DNA of 64,000 bases from Aquimarina sp040786285 (GCF_040786285.1 NZ_JBFMKQ010000002.1:620001-684000); one strand, 5' to 3'. Positions 1 through 9,329 are shown, counted from the stretch's first letter. Made by a program: numbers and translations. The notes: a model not told the origin generated them from the sequence alone.

Positions 1-1028
1 GTACTGTTGGTACCGTAAAAGGAGTCCATCAAAGAGAACTAAAAAATGATATTAATCCTGATATTATATTGGGAAATACGTATCATCTATATTTAAGACC
101 ACAAACTCCGATTTTAGAAAAAGCAGGAGGGTTGCATAAATTCATGAACTGGGATCGTAATATTCTTACCGACAGTGGCGGTTATCAGGTGTATTCGTTA
201 TCTGCTAATCGAAAAATTAAAGAAGAAGGAGTAAAATTTAAATCCCATATTGATGGTTCGTACCATGTATTTACTCCAGAAAATGTAATGGAAATACAAC
301 GAACTATTGGAGCCGATATTATTATGGCATTTGATGAATGTACACCATACCCCTGTGATTATAATTATGCAAAGCGTAGTATGCACATGACTCACAGATG
401 GTTAGATAGGTGTATGCAACATTTAGAAAAAATTCCGGTTAAATATGGATATGATCAGGCTTTTTTTCCAATAGTACAAGGAAGCACCTATAAAGACCTT
501 AGAAAGCAATCTGCAGAATATATTGCAAATGCAGGTGCCGTTGGGAATGCAATTGGAGGACTATCTGTAGGGGAACCAGCAGAAGAAATGTATGCAATGA
601 CCGAAGTGGTTACTGATATTTTGCCAGAAGATAAACCACGTTATCTTATGGGAGTGGGTACACCGATTAATATTTTAGAAAATATTGCTTTAGGAGTAGA
701 TATGTTTGATTGCGTTATGCCTACTCGTAATGCACGTAATGGAATGTTATTTACGGCCCATGGAACCATCAACATGAAGAATAAAAAGTGGGAAGACGAT
801 TTTTCGCCTATTGATGAAATGGGAATTACTTATGTAGATACCGAATATTCTAAGGCATATTTAAAACATCTTTTTTCGGTGAATGAGTTATTAGGAAAAC
901 AAATAGCCACGATACATAATTTAGGATTTTATATGTGGTTGGTTAGAGAAGCCAGAAAGCATATCTTAGCTGGAGATTTTTATACTTGGAAGAATATGAT
1001 GGTTAAACAAATGGATAAAAGATTGTAA
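1..1028 (+). CDS. tgt: tRNA-guanine transglycosylase (partial, 5' end outside window)
   Basis: Queuine/preQ1 tRNA-ribosyltransferase, which swaps G34 of GUN anticodons for preQ1 in the queuosine pathway. The reading frame is open from base 3 (TVGTVKGVHQREL...), so the first in-frame ATG-like codon at 69 is not the start; roughly the first 40-50 residues are missing. Recognisable are the substrate loop DSGGYQVYSL, the VQGS and GGLSVGEP motifs, and GVDMFDCVMPTRNARNG with the nucleophilic Asp. The usual zinc motif CxCxxC is absent: the aligned segment IDEMGITYVDTEYSKAYL has G, T and D where the three Cys should be, although the later His (ATIHNL) is kept. It is followed after 1 nt by the LptG-like gene, so the two are probably co-transcribed. 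Confidence 0.95.
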   Translation, partial: TVGTVKGVHQRELKNDINPDIILGNTYHLYLRPQTPILEKAGGLHKFMNWDRNILTDSGGYQVYSLSANRKIKEEGVKFKSHIDGSYHVFTPENVMEIQRTIGADIIMAFDECTPYPCDYNYAKRSMHMTHRWLDRCMQHLEKIPVKYGYDQAFFPIVQGSTYKDLRKQSAEYIANAGAVGNAIGGLSVGEPAEEMYAMTEVVTDILPEDKPRYLMGVGTPINILENIALGVDMFDCVMPTRNARNGMLFTAHGTINMKNKKWEDDFSPIDEMGITYVDTEYSKAYLKHLFSVNELLGKQIATIHNLGFYMWLVREARKHILAGDFYTWKNMMVKQMDKRL

Positions 1029-1029
1029 T

Positions 1030-2100
1030 TTGAAGATATTAGATTGGTACATACTTAAAAGATATTTAGGTACATTTTTCACAATGATCTTACTTTTTAT
1101 TCCTATTGGGATTATTGTAGATCTTTCTGAAAAGATCGATAATATGCTCGAGCATAAGGTCCCTGTAAATGCGGTAGTAGGATATTATCTGGATTTTACA
1201 GTGTATTTTGCTAATTTATTGTTTCCTCTATTTGTATTTCTATCTGTAATATGGTTTACTTCAAAACTTGCGAATAAAACTGAAATTATTGCATTTTTAA
1301 GTTCGGGAGTTTCTTTTTGGAGATTCTTAAGACCGTACATGATTGGAGCTGTTATTATATGTGTGGGAGCGCTGGCTATGGGATTGTTTTTGGCTCCTAA
1401 AGCAAGTCAGGGATTTAATGAGTTTAAATATTCTTACCTTAAGAAAGGAAGAAAAGTGCAAGAAACCAGTAATGTATATCGCCAGGTTAATGATAGTATT
1501 TTTTTATATGCTAATAATTTTAAGCCATTAGAAAAGTCTGCCACTAATTTTACCTTAGAATATTTTAACGGTAACGCTTTAGATACCAAAATTTCGGCTA
1601 GAAGAATCACATTTAAAGATAGTATATACGAATTACGTGATTATGTAAAACGAAAAGTGTTAGATGATAGAGATATTATAGAGAGGGCTCCAAAAAAAGA
1701 TACTATGTTGCCTTTTAATATTGATGAATTTACTCCCGTGACTTATGTAGCAGAGACGCTTAATTACACCCAGTTGAGTGAATTTATCGAAAAAGAAAGC
1801 AAAAGAGGATCTTCAGATATCAATCGATATAAGGTAGTAGCGTATAAACGTTGGAGTATTCCAATATCTGCATTCATCCTTACCGTAATTGGTGTGGCGG
1901 TGTCTTCTATGAAAAGGAGAGGAGGTATGGGAGTCAATCTGGCAGTGGGTATTTCATTAGCGTTTGTTTTTATTTTTTTCGACAAAGTATTAGGTACACT
2001 GGCAAATCAGTCTGATTTTCCGCCAATAGTAGCGGTTTGGTTTCCTAACTTATCTTTTGGGATTTTAGCTATTTATCTATTGTTCAATGCTAAGCGCTAA
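1030..2100 (+). CDS. lptG: LptF/LptG family LPS export permease
   Basis: Inner-membrane permease of the LptBFG transporter that pulls lipopolysaccharide from the inner membrane to the periplasmic bridge. The 356-residue protein has the family layout: three N-terminal membrane helices (about 12-35, 55-80, 98-120), a large periplasmic domain (about 125-265) and three C-terminal helices (about 270-350). The start MKILDWYILKRYLG fits the family's conserved N-terminus and requires a TTG codon directly after the tgt stop, which indicates translational coupling. The 3' end overlaps the next gene by 14 nt. LptF versus LptG cannot be settled from the sequence alone; the G symbol follows the position next to tgt seen in other Bacteroidetes. 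Confidence 0.88.
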   Translation: MKILDWYILKRYLGTFFTMILLFIPIGIIVDLSEKIDNMLEHKVPVNAVVGYYLDFTVYFANLLFPLFVFLSVIWFTSKLANKTEIIAFLSSGVSFWRFLRPYMIGAVIICVGALAMGLFLAPKASQGFNEFKYSYLKKGRKVQETSNVYRQVNDSIFLYANNFKPLEKSATNFTLEYFNGNALDTKISARRITFKDSIYELRDYVKRKVLDDRDIIERAPKKDTMLPFNIDEFTPVTYVAETLNYTQLSEFIEKESKRGSSDINRYKVVAYKRWSIPISAFILTVIGVAVSSMKRRGGMGVNLAVGISLAFVFIFFDKVLGTLANQSDFPPIVAVWFPNLSFGILAIYLLFNAKR

Positions 2101-3019
2101 ACTTCAGAATTATCTGCATTTGCATTTTATCATATTCGTATGGGGTTTTACCGCCATATTAGGAGAATTGATATCTGTAGAGGCAATCCCGTTGGTTTGG
2201 TATAGAATGCTTTTGGCTTCAGGGTTTATTTATTTATATATTAAAGCGAAAAGAATATCCCTTACGGTTTCTAGAAAACTATTTTTCACACTTTTTATAG
2301 CAGGTGTTATTATTGCGTTGCATTGGATAACATTTTTTGCAGCCATCAAAGTTTCTAATGTTTCTATAACACTTGCGATGCTATCTACAGGAGCATTCTT
2401 TACTTCAATTTTAGAGCCAATTTTTTACAAGAGGAGGCTAATTTGGTATGAACTACTATTCGGAATGTTGGTAATTTGTGGGTTGTACATCATTTTCAAT
2501 GTCGAAGGAGATTATGTGTTGGGTATTATTTATGCTTTATGTTCTGCATTTTTATCTGCAATATTTTCACTGATTAATGGTAAGATAGCTCAACAGTATA
2601 ATGCATCAATGATTTCTTTTTATGAATTGTTATGTGGTGTAGCAGTAATCACTATATATCTAATGATTAGTACTTTTTTTGGAAAAGAATTCGAAGGATT
2701 TACAATTTCCTTTTTCCAATTATCTATTACAGATTGGATATATATGTTAATATTAGCTTCAGTGTGTACTGCCTATGCTTTTATAGGTTCGGTGCATGTA
2801 ATGAAGTATTTGAGTCCTTATACAGTTATGCTCACAGTTAACTTAGAACCCGTATATGGCATAGCATTAGCATTTTTAATTTTTGGTGATTCAGAAAAAA
2901 TGAACCCTCAATTTTACTATGGTGCAGTTCTTATATTTTGCACGGTAATACTAAATGGAATATTCAAAAATGCTAAAAAAAGAAAAAGACAGTCAACTTT
3001 AGGTAACATTACGAAGTAA
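2087..3019 (+). CDS. EamA/DMT family transporter
   Basis: A 310-residue drug/metabolite-transporter-superfamily protein with about ten hydrophobic segments in two EamA repeats; the second begins near residue 150 (DYVLGIIYALCSAFLSAIFS). The N-terminal pattern HFIIFVWGFTAILGELISVEAIPLVWYR is typical of the family (small hydrophilic loops, a conserved W and R). The C-terminus is basic (KKRKRQ). The gene starts inside the end of the lptG-like gene (14 nt overlap), so it is probably the third cistron of the tgt operon. The substrate cannot be predicted; members export amino acids, purines or other metabolites. Confidence 0.85.
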   Translation: MLSAKLQNYLHLHFIIFVWGFTAILGELISVEAIPLVWYRMLLASGFIYLYIKAKRISLTVSRKLFFTLFIAGVIIALHWITFFAAIKVSNVSITLAMLSTGAFFTSILEPIFYKRRLIWYELLFGMLVICGLYIIFNVEGDYVLGIIYALCSAFLSAIFSLINGKIAQQYNASMISFYELLCGVAVITIYLMISTFFGKEFEGFTISFFQLSITDWIYMLILASVCTAYAFIGSVHVMKYLSPYTVMLTVNLEPVYGIALAFLIFGDSEKMNPQFYYGAVLIFCTVILNGIFKNAKKRKRQSTLGNITK

Positions 3020-3025
3020 AGTTTT

Positions 3026-3033
3026 TATATTTG
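3026..3033 (+). promoter_or_regulatory. Candidate -7 box for accA
   Basis: TATATTTG matches the Bacteroidetes -7 consensus TAnnTTTG and lies 38 nt upstream of the accA ATG. No good TTG sits at the expected 17-23 nt spacing upstream, so this is a half-supported promoter. Confidence 0.4.
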
Positions 3034-3071
3034 TCGGCTAACCCTAGTTAATATAAATTATATTCTTGATT

Positions 3072-4025
3072 ATGGAATATTTAGAATTTGAACTCCCTAT
3101 AAAAGAGCTTGAAGAACAATTCGAGAAAGCTTGCGCCATTGGTGAAGAAAGCGAAGTTGATGTAACAGATACCTGTAAGCAAATCGAAAAAAAACTCAAA
3201 GAGACCAAAAAAGAAATATACAAGAACCTTACTCCTTGGCAGCGAGTACAGCTATCAAGGCACCCTTCAAGGCCGTATACATTAGATTATATCGATGCGA
3301 TCTGCGGAGAATCGTTCTTAGAATTACATGGAGACCGAACTGTAAAAGATGATAAAGCAATGATTGGAGGTTTAGGAAAAATCGGGAATCAAAGCTTTAT
3401 GTTTATCGGTCAACAAAAAGGATATAATACGAAGACCAGGCAATATCGTAATTTCGGGATGGCGAATCCAGAAGGATATCGCAAAGCACTTCGTTTAATG
3501 AAAAGCGCAGAGAAGTTTAATATTCCTGTGGTAAGTTTTATTGACACACCTGGTGCATATCCTGGATTTGAAGCTGAAGAAAGAGGGCAGGGAGAAGCAA
3601 TAGCAAGAAATATTTTAGAAATGACCCGCCTAAAAGTCCCTATTATTGTTGTAATCATTGGCGAAGGAGCTAGTGGAGGAGCCTTAGGAATAGGAGTAGG
3701 TGATAAAGTATTAATGTTAGAAAATACTTGGTATTCTGTAATCTCGCCAGAATCATGCTCATCAATTCTTTGGCGTAGCTGGGAGTTTAAAGAGCAGGCT
3801 GCCGAAGCGCTGAAACTTACCGCAAAGGATATGAAGAAGCAAAAACTTATTGATGAAATTGTAAAAGAACCGCTTGGTGGTGCTCATAGCGATCGTGAAA
3901 CTACATTCAAAACAGTTCGAGATAATATTTTAACATCTTTCGAAGAATTAAAAAACTTATCACCAGACGATTTGATAGAAAAACGTATGGATAAATATGC
4001 AAATATGGGAGTCTTTAAAGATTAA
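3072..4025 (+). CDS. accA: Acetyl-CoA carboxylase carboxyltransferase subunit alpha
   Basis: Alpha subunit of the carboxyltransferase that, with AccD, moves the carboxyl group from biotin to acetyl-CoA to make malonyl-CoA for fatty acid synthesis. The 317-residue protein begins MEYLEFELPIKELEEQ, as in other AccA proteins; a TTG two codons upstream is possible but less likely. Diagnostic stretches are LTPWQRVQLSRHPSRPYTLDYI, the family block GYRKALRLMKSAEKF, FIDTPGAYPG, and the oxyanion region GEGASGGALGIGVGD. Length and motifs are complete. A candidate -7 box precedes it and a strong terminator follows, so it is likely a single-gene unit. Confidence 0.96.
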   Translation: MEYLEFELPIKELEEQFEKACAIGEESEVDVTDTCKQIEKKLKETKKEIYKNLTPWQRVQLSRHPSRPYTLDYIDAICGESFLELHGDRTVKDDKAMIGGLGKIGNQSFMFIGQQKGYNTKTRQYRNFGMANPEGYRKALRLMKSAEKFNIPVVSFIDTPGAYPGFEAEERGQGEAIARNILEMTRLKVPIIVVIIGEGASGGALGIGVGDKVLMLENTWYSVISPESCSSILWRSWEFKEQAAEALKLTAKDMKKQKLIDEIVKEPLGGAHSDRETTFKTVRDNILTSFEELKNLSPDDLIEKRMDKYANMGVFKD

Positions 4026-4049
4026 CCCCCAAAAAATCACTTAGTACCT

Positions 4050-4080
4050 AAATCTGAAGTTTTGAACTTCAGATTTTTTT
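4050..4080 (+). terminator. Rho-independent terminator after accA
   Basis: Perfect 12-bp stem (4050-4061 with 4065-4076), 3-nt loop TTG, then a run of T to 4080, placed 25 nt after the accA stop. Confidence 0.9.
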
Positions 4081-4122
4081 ATGCTTATTAACAATAAAAA
4101 TTACTTATTAACAGTTCATTTG

Positions 4123-4151
4123 TTGAAGACCGGTGAACATTCGTATCTTTG
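4123..4151 (+). promoter_or_regulatory. dnaB promoter (Bacteroidetes type)
   Basis: TTG at 4123-4125, 18-nt spacer, TATCTTTG at 4144-4151. This matches TTG-N17-23-TAnnTTTG. Transcription would begin near 4157, which rules out the upstream TTG codon at 4149 as the dnaB start and supports ATG 4194. Confidence 0.75.
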
Positions 4152-4193
4152 TATGTAGGTACATCTCTTTACAATTTTTTTACATTCGTGGTT

Positions 4194-5738
4194 ATGGAAA
4201 AAGTACAGCAATCTCAACAAATAAGTTACGGTCGGGGGAACGTAATATCGCTTGAGAAAGGGAAAATACCCCCTCAAGCAGTTGATTTAGAGGAAGTTGT
4301 GCTTGGGGCAATGATGATTGATAAGAAAGGGGTTGATGAAATTATTGATATCCTTAACCCTGATGTTTTCTATAGAGAAGCACATCAATACATCTTTGAA
4401 GCAATATATAAACTCTTCGAAAACTCCGAACCAATAGACTTATTAACGGTTTCAAGCCAACTTAAGAAGGATTCTAGGCTTGAACTCGCCGGAGGAGACT
4501 ATTATTTGATACAGCTAACCCAAAAAGTGGCATCTTCTGCCCATATTGAGTTTCATGCCCGTATTATTCTTCAAAAATATATTCAACGTAGTTTGATTAA
4601 GATTTCAAACGAAATCATTGAAGAGTCATATGACGAAACTACTGATGTTTTTGATTTGCTGGATATGGCAGAATCCAGATTATATGAGGTTACCCAGGGT
4701 AATATTAAAAGATCTACAGAAACAGCCCAGAACTTAGTAATTCAGGCGAAGAAAAAAATACAAGAAATATCAAACAAGGAAGGTTTAAGTGGAATACCAT
4801 CAGGTTTTGATAAATTGGATAGATTGACCTCGGGGTGGCAGCCAAGTGATTTAATCATTGTGGCTGCCCGTCCGGGTATGGGTAAAACAGCGTTAACCTT
4901 GTCTATGGCAAGAAATATGGCCGTTGGGCAAAATATCCCTGTAGCTTTCTTTTCTTTAGAGATGTCTTCTGTGCAGTTAATTACACGTTTGATTTCTTCA
5001 GAAACTGGGCTTTCTTCAGAAAAACTACGTACCGGTAAGCTAGAAAAACACGAATGGGAGCAGCTTAACGTAAAGGTTAAAGATCTCGAAAAGGCACCCT
5101 TATTTATAGATGATACTCCGTCATTATCAATTTTTGACTTAAGAGCAAAAGCACGTCGTCTTGCTTCTCAACATGGGATAAGAATGATTGTTATTGATTA
5201 TTTACAATTAATGACTGCAGGAGGAACTGGTAAAAATGGAAATCGTGAACAGGAAATTTCTACTATTTCTCGTAACCTTAAAGCATTAGCAAAAGAATTA
5301 AGTGTTCCCGTAATTGCATTATCACAGTTATCGCGTGCTGTTGAAACTCGTGGAGGTAGTAAAAGGCCCTTACTTAGTGACCTTCGTGAATCTGGGGCTA
5401 TCGAGCAGGATGCAGATATTGTATCCTTTATTTATAGACCAGAATACTATAAAATTGACGAGTGGGATGACGAAGAAAGATCGCCTACTCAAGGTCAAGG
5501 AGAATTCATCGTTGCAAAGCATCGTAATGGTGGTTTAGACAATATAAGGTTAAAGTTTATTGGTCACTTAGGTAAATTTGATAACTTAGATGACTTTAGT
5601 ACTCCTTTTGAGTTTCATTCAAAAATGAATGAAGGAGAAGAAGAAGATCCATTTAATACAAGCCATCTTCCTAGTGCAGATGAAGCTTTTGGGAGTAGTA
5701 TAAATGATTCTAGTGATGACGACGAAGTGCCCTTCTAA
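4194..5738 (+). CDS. dnaB: Replicative DNA helicase DnaB
   Basis: Hexameric helicase that unwinds DNA ahead of the replisome. The 514-residue product starts MEKVQQSQQISYGRG and runs into the conserved flavobacterial N-terminal segment PPQAVDLEEVVLGAMMIDKK. The N-terminal helical domain covers about 30-135; the RecA-like ATPase has Walker A ARPGMGKTALTLS near residue 225, Walker B IVIDYLQLM, and LSQLSRAVETRGGSKRP with the arginine-rich helicase motif and LRESGAIEQDAD. The acidic tail (about 475-514) is typical of this class. No intein interrupts the ATPase. It has its own promoter, and the next gene begins inside its last 35 nt. Confidence 0.97.
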   Translation: MEKVQQSQQISYGRGNVISLEKGKIPPQAVDLEEVVLGAMMIDKKGVDEIIDILNPDVFYREAHQYIFEAIYKLFENSEPIDLLTVSSQLKKDSRLELAGGDYYLIQLTQKVASSAHIEFHARIILQKYIQRSLIKISNEIIEESYDETTDVFDLLDMAESRLYEVTQGNIKRSTETAQNLVIQAKKKIQEISNKEGLSGIPSGFDKLDRLTSGWQPSDLIIVAARPGMGKTALTLSMARNMAVGQNIPVAFFSLEMSSVQLITRLISSETGLSSEKLRTGKLEKHEWEQLNVKVKDLEKAPLFIDDTPSLSIFDLRAKARRLASQHGIRMIVIDYLQLMTAGGTGKNGNREQEISTISRNLKALAKELSVPVIALSQLSRAVETRGGSKRPLLSDLRESGAIEQDADIVSFIYRPEYYKIDEWDDEERSPTQGQGEFIVAKHRNGGLDNIRLKFIGHLGKFDNLDDFSTPFEFHSKMNEGEEEDPFNTSHLPSADEAFGSSINDSSDDDEVPF

Positions 5739-7038
5739 AACAAAATTAATAGCTAAGCAAGCGTATATATCCAAAAAACTTGCTTACCATTTTGTATGTG
5801 TTTTAATTTTCTTATTTACATTTCAATCCTATGCGTCTTACGTACTCATTCCTATGGACGCAGATGGGCAGCAGAATCATTTAAAAGCGTATGGCATAAC
5901 TTATTGGACGTTAAGCAAAGACCTTAAAGTTAAATGGTTACTTAATTATCGAGGAGGATCTTTTCTTTTACCTGATACCGAAAATATCCGTAAAGAATGC
6001 ACCATTCGAGGAGTTTCTTATGAAGTAATAAGTAATGCCGAAACCGAGGAAATTCTTGAAGAAATTAGTAGTCCATCACAGAATATGGAAGCTGTGATTT
6101 TAGAAAAAGCTCCTAAAATAGCAGTATATTCTCCAAAAGGAAATCAACCATGGGATGATGCGGTGACTATGGTACTTACTTTTGCCGAGATTCCTTATGA
6201 AACTGTTTATGATAGAGAGGTACTAGAAGATAATTTGATTTTGTATGATTGGTTGCATTTGCATCATGAAGATTTTACTGGTCAATATGGTAAATTTTAT
6301 GCTTCTTATAGAGCTGCGCCATGGTATATAAAAGAAAAAGCTGAAGCCGAAAAGCTTGCAAAATCCCTGGGCTATCAGAAGGTTTCTCAAGAAAAACTTG
6401 CAGTGGCATTAAAAATTAGAGATTATGTCGTTGGAGGAGGGTTTATGTTTGCTATGTGCAGTGCAACCGATAGTTTTGAGATCGCTTTAGCTGCACAAGG
6501 TGTGGATATTTGTGAACCCATGTTTGATGGTGATCCTAGCGAACCAGGGTATCAATCTAAAATAGATTATAGTCAGACTTTTGCATTTAAAAATTTTACA
6601 TTAGAGAGAAGCCCAAATGTATATGAATTCTCTTCTATTGATATGACAAGAAATCGTCGGATTTCTAAAACAACAGATTACTTTACTTTAATGGATTTCT
6701 CTGCTAAATGGGATCCTATCCCTACAATGTTATGTCAAAATCATACGGCATTGGTTAAAGGATTTATGGGACAAACAACGGCATATAACCCTAACGAAAT
6801 CAGATCTAATGTTCTTACGTTGGGGGAGAATAAAACCAATGGTGAAGCAAGATACATACATGGTATTAAAGGTAAGGGATTCTTTACCTTTTACGGAGGA
6901 CATGATCCTGAAGATTACACACATAGAGTGGGAGATCCTAAAACCGAATTAGAGCTTCATCCCAATTCACCCGGCTATCGTTTAATTTTAAATAACGTGC
7001 TCTTTCCTGCCGCAAAAAAGAAAAAGCAAAAAACTTGA
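5704..7038 (+). CDS. Conserved secreted Bacteroidetes protein (often labelled asparagine synthetase B)
   Basis: The 444-residue product has an N-terminal hydrophobic segment (VCVLIFLFTFQSYAS) resembling a signal peptide, after an unusually long basic leader, then a soluble domain beginning YVLIPMDADGQQNHLKAYG. I remember this family as being annotated asparagine synthetase B in flavobacterial genomes, yet no N-terminal Cys glutaminase or SGGxDS ATP-binding motif is visible, so that name looks unfounded. The motif KIAVYSPKGNQPWDDAVTMVL and the C-terminal FFTFYGGHDPEDY recall glutamine-amidotransferase-like, ThuA-type folds, but this is only an impression. ATG 5704 and 5716 both lie inside the 3' end of dnaB; no later start codon precedes the hydrophobic segment. 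Function is unknown; location is probably periplasmic. Confidence 0.75.
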   Translation: MILVMTTKCPSKTKLIAKQAYISKKLAYHFVCVLIFLFTFQSYASYVLIPMDADGQQNHLKAYGITYWTLSKDLKVKWLLNYRGGSFLLPDTENIRKECTIRGVSYEVISNAETEEILEEISSPSQNMEAVILEKAPKIAVYSPKGNQPWDDAVTMVLTFAEIPYETVYDREVLEDNLILYDWLHLHHEDFTGQYGKFYASYRAAPWYIKEKAEAEKLAKSLGYQKVSQEKLAVALKIRDYVVGGGFMFAMCSATDSFEIALAAQGVDICEPMFDGDPSEPGYQSKIDYSQTFAFKNFTLERSPNVYEFSSIDMTRNRRISKTTDYFTLMDFSAKWDPIPTMLCQNHTALVKGFMGQTTAYNPNEIRSNVLTLGENKTNGEARYIHGIKGKGFFTFYGGHDPEDYTHRVGDPKTELELHPNSPGYRLILNNVLFPAAKKKKQKT

Positions 7039-7115
7039 TTTTTCTTGTAAGGACGTATTAGTATACCTGACTATTTCACTTTTAAAAGTAACTTATAACT
7101 ATACTATCCTTACTC

Positions 7116-7922
7116 ATGAAAAGATTACTCGCACTATTCGTTTTACTTATTGTTATTGCATCCTGTAAACAGGAAACAAAATCAGAAAAAGAAACTATTA
7201 CCTCAGAAACACCAAAAGAAGCTGTAGTTCTAGATCGATCTAAAGATTTTCCAGAAGATATCGCTTCAGTTTTTAAAGCTCACGGAGGGATCCAGGCTTT
7301 TGATCAAATGAATACCTTAATTTTCGAAATGACCAATCCCGAAGGAAATGAAAAGCATATAACAGACCTTAAAACTCGTCATGCACGTATTGAAACCGAT
7401 AAATTTACTTTAGGTTTTGATGGTAAAGAAGCATGGTTAGAGCAAGATTCAACATATTTTAAAGGGAACCCTAGATTTTATCATAACCTAATGTTTTATT
7501 TTTATGCCATGCCCTTTGTTTTAGGAGATGATGGAATTTCTTATCAAAAAGTTGATGCTCTTAAAATGGAAGATGTCTCATATCCAGGATATAAAATTTC
7601 GTATGGTGATGGAGTAGGAGATTCTCCGAAAGATAATTATTTCATTTATTATGATGAAACTTCTAAGAAGATGAAATTTTTAGGATATACAGTTACATTT
7701 TTTAGCAAAGAAAGTAGTGAACGAATAAGTCTTATTGAATATTCAGACTGGAACGATGTTAATGGATTATTGCTTCCCAAAACTCTTAAATGGAGGGAAT
7801 ACAAAGATGGTGAAGTAGGCGATGTTAAAAGTGAACGGAATTTTGTTAATTCAAGTGCTAGCAAAGAAAAACCTTTGCCTTCATTATTTAAGAAACCTGT
7901 AACTGAAAAGGAAACTCTATAA
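7116..7922 (+). CDS. DUF6503-like lipoprotein
   Basis: A 268-residue lipoprotein: MKRLLALFVLLIVIASC gives a signal peptide with lipobox IASC (Cys17), followed by a short polar linker and the domain starting near DIASVFKAHGGIQAFDQMNTLIFEM. The 'HGG..... M..L.FE' opening, and the mainly beta body with LGFDGKEAWLEQD and NHFIYYDETSKKM-like strands, recall the DUF6503 family of Bacteroidetes outer-membrane-associated lipoproteins; LolA-like folds look similar. No enzyme motif is visible. It stands 77 nt after the preceding gene and is followed by a strong terminator. Confidence 0.7.
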   Translation: MKRLLALFVLLIVIASCKQETKSEKETITSETPKEAVVLDRSKDFPEDIASVFKAHGGIQAFDQMNTLIFEMTNPEGNEKHITDLKTRHARIETDKFTLGFDGKEAWLEQDSTYFKGNPRFYHNLMFYFYAMPFVLGDDGISYQKVDALKMEDVSYPGYKISYGDGVGDSPKDNYFIYYDETSKKMKFLGYTVTFFSKESSERISLIEYSDWNDVNGLLLPKTLKWREYKDGEVGDVKSERNFVNSSASKEKPLPSLFKKPVTEKETL

Positions 7923-7944
7923 AAAGTAAAAGTACAAGTATAAG

Positions 7945-7980
7945 CCCTGACAATACATTATATTGTCAGGGTTTTTTATT
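7945..7980 (+). terminator. Rho-independent terminator
   Basis: Perfect 11-bp stem CCCTGACAATA (7945-7955) with TATTGTCAGGG (7961-7971), loop CATTA, then TTTTTTATT. Confidence 0.93.
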
Positions 7981-8183
7981 AGCAAAGCCAAAACTTTTTT
8001 TGATAAAAATAAGAGGGCTTTTTTCAGGAAATCATAATATGTAAAGTTGATTTCTGATTTTGATTATAAAATCATCAATTTTGAGTCGTTTTTTAAATGA
8101 AAAGGGTAGGGGTTAAAAATCTACACGTTTAAAATTTTCTAATTTTACGAAAACGATATAGTTAATCATACAAAAATTTCCAT

Positions 8184-9305
8184 ATGTATAAAGAGCTCAA
8201 CACAAGTAATAGAATTTTAATGGGTCCTGGCCCATCTGATGCACATCCACGAGTACTTAAAGCCATGTCTACTCCTTTAATTGGTCATTTAGATCCCGAA
8301 TTTGTAACGATAATGGATGAGGTAAAAGAAATGATACAAGAAACTTTTATTACTAAAAACCATCTCACCTTTGTGGTATCAGCGCCCGGAAGCGCAGGTA
8401 TGGAAACTTGTTTGGTGAATCTTTTGGAACCAGGAGATGAAGCTATTATATGTATTAATGGTGTTTTTGGAGGTAGGATGGCCGATATTACAGAACGTTG
8501 CGGGGCCACAGTACATAAAATCGAAAAAGAATGGGGAACTGTAGTATCTCCAGATGATATAAAAAAAGTACTGGATAAGTGTCCAAAACCAAAACTTGTA
8601 GCTCTGGTACATGCAGAGACTTCCACGGGTGCCTTACAACCGTTGAAAGAGATTAGTGATTTGGTTCATGATGCAGGAGGATTATTAATGGTGGATGCGG
8701 TAACCTCATATTGCGGTATGGAGCTTAGAGTTGATGATTGGGACATAGATGCAATTTATACAGGGACTCAAAAATGTTTAAGTGCTCCTCCTGGATTGTC
8801 CCCTGTTAGCTTTTCTGATAGAGCCTTAAAAGTATTAGAAAATAGAAAAACCAAAGTGCAAAGCTGGTTTTTAGATCTTAGCTTGGTCAAAAATTATTGG
8901 GGTGGAGCTAAACGTGCTTATCACCATACAGCGCCAGTGTCTTCGGTATATGCTTTGAGAGAGTCATTACGAATTGTTTTAGAAGAAGGTCTCGAAAATC
9001 GATGGAAAAGACATCAAGATGTACATCAAGTACTTAAAACTAAATTAGAACAGTTAGGGTTTAGGTATTTGGTTGAAGAGCAATATCGTTTACCAAACTT
9101 AAATTCGGTTTTCCTACCAGAAGGAAACGATGAATCGCTCATTCGATCAAAATTGCTTAATGATTATAATATAGAAGTAGGTGGTGGTTTAGGAGCTTTT
9201 GCCGGTAAAATATGGAGAATCGGTATTATGGGAGAAAGTTGTACGCTAAATCATGTAAATATGCTAATTAGCGCACTTGAAGATATAAAAGAGTTCAAAA
9301 ATTGA
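8184..9305 (+). CDS. PLP-dependent aminotransferase, serine-pyruvate/alanine-glyoxylate type
   Basis: Class V aminotransferase-fold enzyme of 373 residues. It opens with the family pattern RILMGPGPSDAHPRVLKAM and contains VSAPGSAGMETCLVNLLEPGD (cofactor phosphate region), the Asp of MVDAVTSYCG that contacts the pyridine nitrogen, and YTGTQKCLSAPPGLSPV, in which the Lys (about residue 196) forms the Schiff base. The C-terminal RIGIMG is also conserved. The family includes alanine-glyoxylate, serine-pyruvate and 2-aminoethylphosphonate-pyruvate transaminases; the substrate cannot be fixed here. The 260-nt upstream gap contains GGGTAGGGG at 8105-8113, similar to the motif discussed for the ECF locus. 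Confidence 0.9.
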   Translation: MYKELNTSNRILMGPGPSDAHPRVLKAMSTPLIGHLDPEFVTIMDEVKEMIQETFITKNHLTFVVSAPGSAGMETCLVNLLEPGDEAIICINGVFGGRMADITERCGATVHKIEKEWGTVVSPDDIKKVLDKCPKPKLVALVHAETSTGALQPLKEISDLVHDAGGLLMVDAVTSYCGMELRVDDWDIDAIYTGTQKCLSAPPGLSPVSFSDRALKVLENRKTKVQSWFLDLSLVKNYWGGAKRAYHHTAPVSSVYALRESLRIVLEEGLENRWKRHQDVHQVLKTKLEQLGFRYLVEEQYRLPNLNSVFLPEGNDESLIRSKLLNDYNIEVGGGLGAFAGKIWRIGIMGESCTLNHVNMLISALEDIKEFKN

Positions 9306-9329
9306 ATACATACAAAAAATTGAAATTAA

